Assembly (NCBI GenBank): GCA_012511995.1
Contig: JAAZFA010000065.1
Coordinates: 1 to 7,104, forward strand
Direction of reading: 5' to 3'
Source of the DNA: Thermoproteota archaeon
Lineage (GTDB): Archaea; Thermoproteota; Bathyarchaeia; Bathyarchaeales; Bathycorpusculaceae
Length of the DNA: 7,104 nucleotides
Part shown: in pieces, positions 1 through 6,741 of the stretch
Position numbering within the stretch: the first letter of the stretch is position 1
Layout: each line of letters opens with the position of its first letter
Position numbers and translations under genes: made by a program
Notes under the pieces: generated by a model
Told to the model about the DNA's origin: nothing
Seen by the model: only the letters and a program-made list of their open reading frames with translations
Databases searched by the model: none

Positions 1-2
1 CA

Positions 3-725
3 GAGAGCGCAAAAAAATATAGTATAGATGCAAGCATTTGGGGTCGCGCAATTGAATGCGGCTTACTGGAAGATGCAAACAATGAGCCCCCAGAAGACGC
101 TTATGAATGGACTTCCTCAGCAGAGAAAGCTCCCGATAAACCGGAAATAATTACAATCGGCTTTGAAGCAGGGGTCCCTGTCTCTGTTAACGGCAAAGCA
201 ATGAAGCCTCTTGCACTCATAGAAGCAGTAAACAAGATTGCTGGTAAACATGGCGTTGGCAGAATCGACCATATAGAAGACCGTATCGTCGGATTGAAAT
301 CCCGCGAAGTCTACGAATGTCCTGCAGCAACAGTCCTCTTAGATGCCCATCATGACCTTGAAAAGATGGTCATGACTCGCCATGAAATTCTCTTCAAACA
401 GCAAATCGACGCCCAATGGGTCTATCTTGCATATTCAGGTCTTTGGGTTGACCCACTCAAAGAAGATCTAGATGCATTCATTAACAAATCACAGGAAAAC
501 GTTTGCGGAGAAGTCAAAATAAAACTATACAAGGGTAACATGCAAATTGTCGGACGCAAATCACCCAAATCACTCTACGACAAGAACCTCGCAAACTATA
601 ACATCAAAACCAGCTTCAACCAAGCCTACAGTAAAGGCTTCATTGAACTTTACGGTTTACAAACCGTAATGTACAACCACCTCAAAGCTGCCAAAACAAA
701 AAAACCAAAAAGCAAAAAATCTTAA
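3..725 (+). CDS. argG: Argininosuccinate synthase, C-terminal part (5' end outside the window)
   Basis: Argininosuccinate synthase is a cytosolic enzyme that joins citrulline and aspartate using ATP, giving argininosuccinate, AMP and pyrophosphate; it is the penultimate step of arginine synthesis. The reading frame is open from base 3 and 240 residues are visible, roughly the last 60% of a protein usually near 400 residues. Seen here: YSIDASIWGRAIECG at visible residues 6-20, matching the family block YSIDxNLWGRSIECG; EPPEDAYEWT just after it; GFEAGVPVSVNGK; the block GVGRIDHIEDRIVGLKSREVYE with the Glu/Tyr region that belongs to the substrate site; and the C-terminal helix ending in a lysine-rich tail. 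The N-terminal ATP-binding loop lies outside the window. The usual Asn in SIDxNLW is replaced (SIDASIW). An internal ATG at base 201 is not the start, because homologous sequence continues upstream of it. argH follows after 13 bases. Confidence 0.96.
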   Translation, partial: ESAKKYSIDASIWGRAIECGLLEDANNEPPEDAYEWTSSAEKAPDKPEIITIGFEAGVPVSVNGKAMKPLALIEAVNKIAGKHGVGRIDHIEDRIVGLKSREVYECPAATVLLDAHHDLEKMVMTRHEILFKQQIDAQWVYLAYSGLWVDPLKEDLDAFINKSQENVCGEVKIKLYKGNMQIVGRKSPKSLYDKNLANYNIKTSFNQAYSKGFIELYGLQTVMYNHLKAAKTKKPKSKKS

Positions 726-738
726 TTTTCTAAATGGA

Positions 739-2226
739 GTGAAAAAAGAAACGTCAAAAATGCTGCATGGTGGAAGATTGGGTAACGTCCGAGAGGACAT
801 CGTAAACTTTTGTTCTTCACGCAAGGACGATATACGTTTAATAGACGCTGTTTTAGCCATAAATAAAGCCCACGTCGTCATGCTCATGGATCAAAAAATT
901 ATCCAACGGCAGAGCGGCGCAAAGATCCTTAGTTGCCTCCGAAAACAGAATAGCAAAAACATCGACCCCAATGCCGAAGATATTCATATGGCTATTGAAG
1001 AAGCTGTATTGGAAGAAACTGGATCAGAGGTCGGTGGAAACCTGCATATCGCCAAGAGCCGTAATGACCAAGTAGCAACTGCTATACGCATAGCGCTCCG
1101 TAACGAACTGCTTATTATAATGGGTCAAATCGTTGAAATGCAGCGCACCCTTCTTGAAACATCAAGTGAACACACAGAAACAATAATTCTAGGATACACC
1201 CATCTCCAAGCAGCCCAGCCAGTAACCTTTGCACATTACCTCCTTTTTCACTTCGACTCGTTAGGACGCGACCTACAACGTTTAACAAGTGCCTACACCC
1301 GAATCAACCTATGTCCACTGGGCGCAGGCGCCCTAGCAACAACCAGTTTCCCAATTAACCGCAAAAAAACCGCCCACCTCCTTGGATTTAACGACGTTTT
1401 GGAAAATTCTTTAGATGCTGTTGGAAGCCGAGATTTTATTATGGAAACTCAAGCTGCACTAGCTGTACTTGCCATTAACTTGAGTCGCTTTGCCGAAGAT
1501 TTAATTATTTGGAGTTCTTCCGAATTCGGCACCATCGAGTTACCTGATGAATTTACATCAACTAGCAGTATAATGCCTCAAAAAAAGAATCCAGAAGTCC
1601 TCGAAGTTATTCGTGCACGCGCAAGTTATGCCCTTGGAGACTTCTTAGCCGCGGCAGCAGCGATAAAAAGTTTACCGACAACTTATAACTTGGATTTCCA
1701 AGAGGTAACCCCCAAGCTTTGGGCTTCTACTGACAACTTAAAAGCATCATTAAACATCTTTTCTGCATTGATTCCTCATATTAAAGTCGTTGGAAACATT
1801 GAAGATAGAGCTGCTTCTGGTTTTGTTGCAGCAACCGAAATAGCAAACATGTTAGTAGCTAAATATACCGTCGCCTTCCGCACATCCCATAAAATAGTTG
1901 GAGCATTAGTGAAGACTTTAATTGAAACAAAACAGTCTTTAAATGATGTCTCCCCTCAGTTACTACAAAAAGTAGCTATGGATTCGGCAGCCATTAAATT
2001 ATCAATAAAAAGTGAAGACATAATTTCATGCACAAATTTACGCAAAATAGTCGAAATGTATAAAGTGCAGGGTGGTCCATCACCCGAAGAAACTGCGCGA
2101 ATGATTGATACACGAAATAAAGTAATCGCTGCCAACACAAAAATCAAAACAGAACTTCAAGAATACCTCGAAAACGCTGAAAACATACTGAACAAAACTG
2201 TCAAGGAATACTCTGTCCAAAATTAA
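739..2226 (+). CDS. argH: Argininosuccinate lyase
   Basis: Argininosuccinate lyase splits argininosuccinate into arginine and fumarate, the last step of arginine synthesis. It belongs to the fumarase/aspartase superfamily and acts as a homotetramer in the cytosol. At 495 residues it is of usual or slightly long size (family about 450-500). Motifs seen: GGRLG near the N-terminus (11-15), EDIHMAIEEA (80-89), SRNDQV substrate loop (107-112), GYTHLQAAQP with the catalytic-region His (152-161), the signature loop TSSIMPQKKNP (275-285) with the catalytic Ser, YNLDFQEV (316-323), and GGPSPEE near the C-terminus (445-451). The key residues all look intact. The start is uncertain. GTG at 739 overlaps the only Shine-Dalgarno-like string (GGAGTG, 736-741). 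ATG at 760 gives MLHGGRLG, which fits the family N-terminus better, but it lies about 18 bases from that string. It sits 13 bases after argG and 35 before carA, so it is probably co-transcribed. Confidence 0.97.
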   Translation: MKKETSKMLHGGRLGNVREDIVNFCSSRKDDIRLIDAVLAINKAHVVMLMDQKIIQRQSGAKILSCLRKQNSKNIDPNAEDIHMAIEEAVLEETGSEVGGNLHIAKSRNDQVATAIRIALRNELLIIMGQIVEMQRTLLETSSEHTETIILGYTHLQAAQPVTFAHYLLFHFDSLGRDLQRLTSAYTRINLCPLGAGALATTSFPINRKKTAHLLGFNDVLENSLDAVGSRDFIMETQAALAVLAINLSRFAEDLIIWSSSEFGTIELPDEFTSTSSIMPQKKNPEVLEVIRARASYALGDFLAAAAAIKSLPTTYNLDFQEVTPKLWASTDNLKASLNIFSALIPHIKVVGNIEDRAASGFVAATEIANMLVAKYTVAFRTSHKIVGALVKTLIETKQSLNDVSPQLLQKVAMDSAAIKLSIKSEDIISCTNLRKIVEMYKVQGGPSPEETARMIDTRNKVIAANTKIKTELQEYLENAENILNKTVKEYSVQN

Positions 2227-2230
2227 CATT

Positions 2231-2241
2231 AGCGTAACGCT
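2231..2241. repeat. Short perfect inverted repeat in the argH-carA gap
   Basis: AGCGTAACGCT is a perfect inverted repeat with 5-base arms and one central base. It lies in the 35-base gap between the argH stop and the carA start and is followed directly by AT-rich TTAAAAATT (2241-2249), which resembles an archaeal TATA box. It could be an operator or part of an internal promoter for carAB. An 11-base palindrome also arises easily by chance, and nothing else here supports regulation. Confidence 0.25.
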
Positions 2242-2261
2242 TAAAAATTCAAACTGATAGG

Positions 2262-3419
2262 TTGAATAGGGCTTTGGCTCCACAAGATAATACGTTCAAA
2301 AATAACAAAAAAGCGGTTCTGCTTCTAGAAGACGGAACGTCATTTATCGGGAAAGGTTTTGGTGCAACAGCAAAAATTTCAGGGGAAGTTGTTTTCTCCA
2401 CTCAAATGGTGGGATACACTGAAGCCTTAACTGACCCGTCGTATAAGGGGCAGATTTTAACTTTTACTTATCCAATGGTTGGCAATTATGGAGTCCCAAA
2501 TAAAAAAATGGAACTAGGGTTTCCACTCTACTTTGAATCCGACCATATTCAACCACAAGGATTAATCATCCACGAATTATGCCTTAAACCGTTTCATTGG
2601 GCATCTACTCGTACACTAGACCAATGGCTCACAGATGAAGGTGTCCCTGGAATCTGCGGCGTAGACACCCGACGCTTAACCAAGAAACTGCGAACCTATG
2701 GTGTCATGCTAGGCATCCTGCAGGTTTATGACGATGGTGTTGAATTAGACATCGAGACCCTCCTCAAGAATGCCAAAAACATCTCCGACCCAAACAAAAT
2801 TAACCTTGTAAAAGAAGTATCGATAAAGAAACCCGTTACATACAATGTTGATGGCAAAAAAACAATTATTCTAATAGACTGCGGCGTTAAGAACACTATT
2901 ATTCGCAGCCTCCTTAAACGCGACCTAAATGTCGTTCGAGTTCCCTATGACACCTCTGTCAAAGACATTTTATCTTACAATCCAGCTGGTATTTTCATAA
3001 GCAATGGACCTGGTGACCCAAAGAAATGCACCAAAACGATCGAGGTAATCCGCGAATTAAGCGAGAGAAAACCGGTTATGGGTATCTGCCTAGGTGCACA
3101 AATCCTTGCGTTAGCATTGGGTGGAAACACTTACAAGTTAAAGTACGGACATCGGGCACAAAATCAGCCCGCTCTCGATATAAACACCAACCGATGTTAT
3201 ATCACCACTCAGAATCACGGGTATGCAATAGATATGGATTCACTCAAAAAGACCTCACTAGAACCATGGTTTATCAATCCCAACGATAAAACTGTCGAAG
3301 GTGTTCATCATAAAACTAAACCCGTCTTTGCAGTACAGTGGCATCCTGAAGCTTCGCCTGGACCCTATGACACTGAACTCTTATTTGATAAATTTGTAAA
3401 AAGCTTGGAGGTTAACTAA
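2262..3419 (+). CDS. carA: Carbamoyl-phosphate synthase, glutaminase (small) subunit
   Basis: This subunit hydrolyses glutamine and passes ammonia to CarB for carbamoyl phosphate synthesis. It has 385 residues, close to the usual 360-390. The N-terminal small-chain domain runs from about residue 16 (KKAVLLLEDGTSFIGKGFG) to about 150, with GVDTRRLTKKLR at 133-144. The class I glutamine amidotransferase domain runs from about 200 to 380, with SNGPGDP (247-253), the nucleophile Cys276 in GICLGAQ, QNHGYA (317-322), and His361/Glu363 in QWHPEASPGP. The catalytic triad Cys-His-Glu is therefore complete. The residue after CLG is Ala where His or Asn is common. Several blocks (DPNKINLVKEVS at 176-187, RAQNQP at 298-303, NPNDKTVEG at 339-347) resemble eukaryotic CPS1/CAD more than E. 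coli CarA. No ATG precedes the domain: TTG at 2262 is chosen, with TTG at 2274 as an alternative, and neither has a clear ribosome site. The stop is 2 bases before carB. Confidence 0.96.
   Translation: MNRALAPQDNTFKNNKKAVLLLEDGTSFIGKGFGATAKISGEVVFSTQMVGYTEALTDPSYKGQILTFTYPMVGNYGVPNKKMELGFPLYFESDHIQPQGLIIHELCLKPFHWASTRTLDQWLTDEGVPGICGVDTRRLTKKLRTYGVMLGILQVYDDGVELDIETLLKNAKNISDPNKINLVKEVSIKKPVTYNVDGKKTIILIDCGVKNTIIRSLLKRDLNVVRVPYDTSVKDILSYNPAGIFISNGPGDPKKCTKTIEVIRELSERKPVMGICLGAQILALALGGNTYKLKYGHRAQNQPALDINTNRCYITTQNHGYAIDMDSLKKTSLEPWFINPNDKTVEGVHHKTKPVFAVQWHPEASPGPYDTELLFDKFVKSLEVN
3407..3414 (+). promoter_or_regulatory. Ribosome binding site of carB
   Basis: GGAGGTTA, a 7-of-8 match to the full Shine-Dalgarno consensus GGAGGTGA, ends 7 bases before the ATG at 3422. 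It lies inside the last codons of carA, which ties translation of the two subunits together. It is the only strong ribosome site seen in the cluster and fixes the carB start. Confidence 0.8.
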
Positions 3420-3421
3420 GC

Positions 3422-6400
3422 ATGCCAAAGTTCGATTGGATCAAAAAAGTTCTAGTTCTCGGAAGCGGTGCAATTAAAATCGGCGAAGCCGCTGAATTTG
3501 ATTATAGCGGTAGCCAATGTTTAAAAGCACTTCGCGAAGATGGTATCGAAACAGTAATTATTAATCCAAACATCGCTACCATCCAAACAGACCCGCGTCT
3601 TTCAGGTAGAGTTTACCTACTTCCAATAACACCGGAATTTGTAGAAAAAGTTATTGTAAAAGAACGACCAGATGGCATCCTATTAGGTTTCGGAGGACAA
3701 ACTGCTCTAAACTGTGGTTTAGAACTTGAAAAAAACGGTATATTACAAAAATACAACGTTAAAGTTTTAGGAACACCTGTACAAACAATCGAAGACACAG
3801 GCGACCGTGAACGCTTCCGCCAAGCTATGCAAAAAGCTGGTATACCCTACCTTAAGAGCAGAGCAGCAACTAGCGTTAAACAGGCAATAGAAATTGCACA
3901 AGAAATCGGCTATCCTGTCATGGTAAGAGTCGCCTACACATTAGGCGGTAAAGGCGCCGGTGTTGCTCACAACCAGAAAGAACTAAAAGAAATCGTAACT
4001 ATCGGTATTGCTCAGAGTCGCATCAATCAAGTTCTCATAGAAGAATATGTAGGTCATTGGAAAGAAGTTGAATACGAAGTTGTACGTGACTATAATGACA
4101 ACTGTTTAGCCGTTTGTAACATGGAAAACTTTGATCCCATGGGTATCCACACGGGTGACAGCATTGTAGTTGCGCCCTCACAAACGATGACTAGCCGCGA
4201 ATACCACCAAATACGCTCCATCTCTATAGATGCAATTCGCGCATTAGGTATAGTAGGTGAATGCAACATCCAATGGGCTCTCCATCCCCAATCCGAGGAA
4301 TGCCGTGTCATCGAAGTAAACTCTAGAATGTCACGTAGCTCTGCACTTGCAAGCAAAGTCACCGGTTACCCCCTCGCCTATGTCGCCACCAAACTTACTT
4401 TAGGTTACACACTCCCAGAACTCGTAAACAAAGTCACCGAAGTCACTACCGCATGTTTTGAACCCGCACTCGACTACATCACCGTAAAAATCCCCCGCTG
4501 GGATCTTCAAAAATTCAAGAACGCAGATCGTCATGTTGGACCACAGATGCGCAGTGTCGGCGAAGTTATGGCTATTGGTCGATGTTTCGAAGAGGCACTC
4601 CAGAAAGCCGTTCGAATGCTAGACACTGGTAAGATAGGTTTAGTCTGCAACCCAGAAGATGAGGAACCAGAAACTGAGGAACGCCTAAGAGACGAAATGG
4701 CTCATCCCACCGACGAACGCCTCTATAAAATTGGGAAAGCCCTAAAAATAGGTATCCCAGTTATGGAGATCTACCGTTTAAGCGGCGTCGATCCATTCTT
4801 TCTAAACAAAATACAAAACATCATCGACATGGAAGCTTTACTATGCAAACTTAACTTAGCTGACCAATATGCAATAGAAGTTATCCGTGAAGCTAAACGC
4901 CTTGGATTTTCCGATGAACAAATAGCTGTCTGCCAAAAGACCACTGAAGCAAACATACGAAGTTTCCGCAAGAACACTGACATAATTCCTGTGGTGAAGC
5001 AGATTGATACTTTAGCGGCAGAATGGCCAGCAAAAACTAATTACCTTTACATGACCTACGGCGGCGACCAAGACGACATAGAATTCACTAATACTTCCAG
5101 TAAAGTCTTAGTGCTCGGCGCAGGCGTTTTCCGCATTGGTTCTAGCGTAGAATTTGACTGGTGCGGAGTCAACACGATTTGGGCACTAAAAAAGAATGGC
5201 ATAAAAGAAGCCATCATGATAAACTATAACCCTGAAACCGTTTCCACCGACTATGACGTTTCAGATAAACTCTACTTTGAAGAATTAACAACCGAACGCA
5301 TACTAGACATATATGACAAAGAGAACCCGATGGGTGTAATCACAAGTGTCGGTGGACAAATCCCAAATAACCTCTCAATGCCCCTGTTTGAAGCAGGAGC
5401 TAAAATCCTAGGTACATCTGCACATGATGTTGACTTAGCTGAGGATAGAAGCAAATTCAGTGCATTACTCGATCAATTGGGAATTTTTCAACCAAGCTGG
5501 AGTAAACTCCAAAGCATCGATGATGCAAAACGTTTTGCAACTAAAATCGGCTACCCCGTACTCGTACGACCTAGCTATGTACTCTCGGGTTCAGCGATGC
5601 GTGTAGCATACAACGAAGTAGCACTCGAAAACTTTCTAAACCTAGCCGCAAAAGTCTCACGTGACCACCCAGTTGTTATAAGTAAATTCATCAACCGTGC
5701 TAAAGAAGTTGAGGTCGACGGCGTCTCTGATGGTGAAAACGTCCTAATCGGCGCCATTATGGAACACGTTGAAAATGCAGGTGTCCACAGCGGCGATGCC
5801 ACCATGACTATTCCCCCCCAATCATTAAAGCTTGAAGTTCAAAAAGTCATAGAAGTGGCCACAATAAGAATAGTAAAAGCTCTAAAAATCCATGGCCCTT
5901 ACAACATACAATACCTCGTCAAAGACGACGTTGTTAATGTAATCGAATGCAACCTTCGAGCATCCAGATCGATGCCTTTTGTCAGCAAAACACGTGGAAT
6001 AAACCTTATCAATCTGGCAACTTTAGCAATGCTGGGTAAGAAAATCGACGGAGTAAACCTTTCACCGACCCAGGTAGCACCGCATGTTGGTGTTAAAGTT
6101 CCACAGTTTAGCTTTATGCGTTTAAGCGGTGCTGACCCAGTTTTAGGTGTAGAGATGCTGAGTACAGGCGAAGTGGCTTGTATAGGTGAGAGCTTCTCTG
6201 ATGCATTCTCAAAAGCTTTACAGTCGGCAGAGTTTACTATTCCACCCAAAGGCGGCTCAGTGCTAATCAGTGTAGGTGGAAACGAGGAACGGAAAGCCAG
6301 AGTGGTTCCTATTGCCAAAGCCTTCCAGGAAATGTCTTTTAAAATCTACGCCACTGCAAATACTGCTAAAGTATTAACTGCTAACGGAATTACTACCACA

Positions 6401-6697
6401 GTGCTTCATAAGGTTAAGGATCCAGATGTTACACCAAACATCCTTGATTTTCTACAGGAACGTAAAATCGATTTAGTCATCAACGTTCCCATGGCAAATC
6501 GCCTCAGTAACATGAGCGACATCATAACCGACGGTTATATAATCCGGCGCCAAGCAGTAGAATTTAACGTACCCGTTGTCACTAACCTGCAGTTAGCGCA
6601 AGCTCTAGTTGATGTTATGCGTCAGAAAAACCAGAATGGCAACAACATCCGTAGTCTTAACGAATACATGGCTGATTTACCCTGGAAAAAATGGTAA
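3422..6697 (+). CDS. carB: Carbamoyl-phosphate synthase, large (synthetase) subunit
   Basis: The large subunit makes carbamoyl phosphate from bicarbonate, ammonia supplied by CarA, and two ATP. At 1091 residues it is complete (E. coli about 1073). Order seen: first ATP-grasp half, about 1-400 (GSGAIKIGEAAEFDYSGSQ at 14-32, Gly-rich loop YTLGGKGAGVA at 172-182, EVNSRMSRSSALASK at 298-312); oligomerisation region, about 400-555; second ATP-grasp half, about 558-935 (GSSVEFDWC at 573-581, RPSYVLSGSAM at 716-726, IECNLRASRSMPFVSK at 841-856); and a C-terminal MGS-like allosteric domain from about 944 (YATANTAKVL at 976-985). The sequence between the halves (KQIDTLAAEWPAKTNYLY, 526-543) and several second-half motifs match eukaryotic CPS1/CAD as recalled, not E. 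coli. The MGS domain keeps Thr978, Thr981 and Lys997, so effector control is plausible, but the effector cannot be told. ATG at 3422 has a strong ribosome site; it is the last gene of the cluster. Confidence 0.98.
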   Translation: MPKFDWIKKVLVLGSGAIKIGEAAEFDYSGSQCLKALREDGIETVIINPNIATIQTDPRLSGRVYLLPITPEFVEKVIVKERPDGILLGFGGQTALNCGLELEKNGILQKYNVKVLGTPVQTIEDTGDRERFRQAMQKAGIPYLKSRAATSVKQAIEIAQEIGYPVMVRVAYTLGGKGAGVAHNQKELKEIVTIGIAQSRINQVLIEEYVGHWKEVEYEVVRDYNDNCLAVCNMENFDPMGIHTGDSIVVAPSQTMTSREYHQIRSISIDAIRALGIVGECNIQWALHPQSEECRVIEVNSRMSRSSALASKVTGYPLAYVATKLTLGYTLPELVNKVTEVTTACFEPALDYITVKIPRWDLQKFKNADRHVGPQMRSVGEVMAIGRCFEEALQKAVRMLDTGKIGLVCNPEDEEPETEERLRDEMAHPTDERLYKIGKALKIGIPVMEIYRLSGVDPFFLNKIQNIIDMEALLCKLNLADQYAIEVIREAKRLGFSDEQIAVCQKTTEANIRSFRKNTDIIPVVKQIDTLAAEWPAKTNYLYMTYGGDQDDIEFTNTSSKVLVLGAGVFRIGSSVEFDWCGVNTIWALKKNGIKEAIMINYNPETVSTDYDVSDKLYFEELTTERILDIYDKENPMGVITSVGGQIPNNLSMPLFEAGAKILGTSAHDVDLAEDRSKFSALLDQLGIFQPSWSKLQSIDDAKRFATKIGYPVLVRPSYVLSGSAMRVAYNEVALENFLNLAAKVSRDHPVVISKFINRAKEVEVDGVSDGENVLIGAIMEHVENAGVHSGDATMTIPPQSLKLEVQKVIEVATIRIVKALKIHGPYNIQYLVKDDVVNVIECNLRASRSMPFVSKTRGINLINLATLAMLGKKIDGVNLSPTQVAPHVGVKVPQFSFMRLSGADPVLGVEMLSTGEVACIGESFSDAFSKALQSAEFTIPPKGGSVLISVGGNEERKARVVPIAKAFQEMSFKIYATANTAKVLTANGITTTVLHKVKDPDVTPNILDFLQERKIDLVINVPMANRLSNMSDIITDGYIIRRQAVEFNVPVVTNLQLAQALVDVMRQKNQNGNNIRSLNEYMADLPWKKW

Positions 6698-6741
6698 GCA
6701 TCTTTAGCGACGCTTATTCCCTCTTTTTGTTATCTTTTGTT
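6696..6741 (+). terminator. Probable transcription terminator after carB
   Basis: A weak stem (AAGCATC at 6696-6702 with GACGCTT at 6709-6715, one mismatch, six-base loop) starts at the carB stop codon. It is followed by the T-rich string CTCTTTTTGTTATCTTTTG. Further T-tracts follow at 6757-6760, 6775-6779, 6803-6808 and 6821-6825. Archaeal RNA polymerase stops on runs of T in the non-template strand, often at several in a row, and this pattern fits the end of the operon. The stem alone is too weak for a good bacterial intrinsic terminator. Confidence 0.55.

Noticed and set aside
657..887. - strand open frame across the argG-argH junction.
   Set aside because: It is antisense to the ends of two well-supported genes. 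Its Phe-rich translation only reflects the lysine-rich ArgG tail read backwards.
3026..3289. Open frame of 87 codons on the + strand inside carA.
   Set aside because: It overlaps the conserved glutaminase domain in another frame, and its basic composition is not protein-like.
5899..6318. Long - strand open frame (139 codons) antisense to carB.
   Set aside because: It lies wholly inside the strongly conserved 3' part of carB, and its translation looks like the reverse reading of that gene with no domain of its own.
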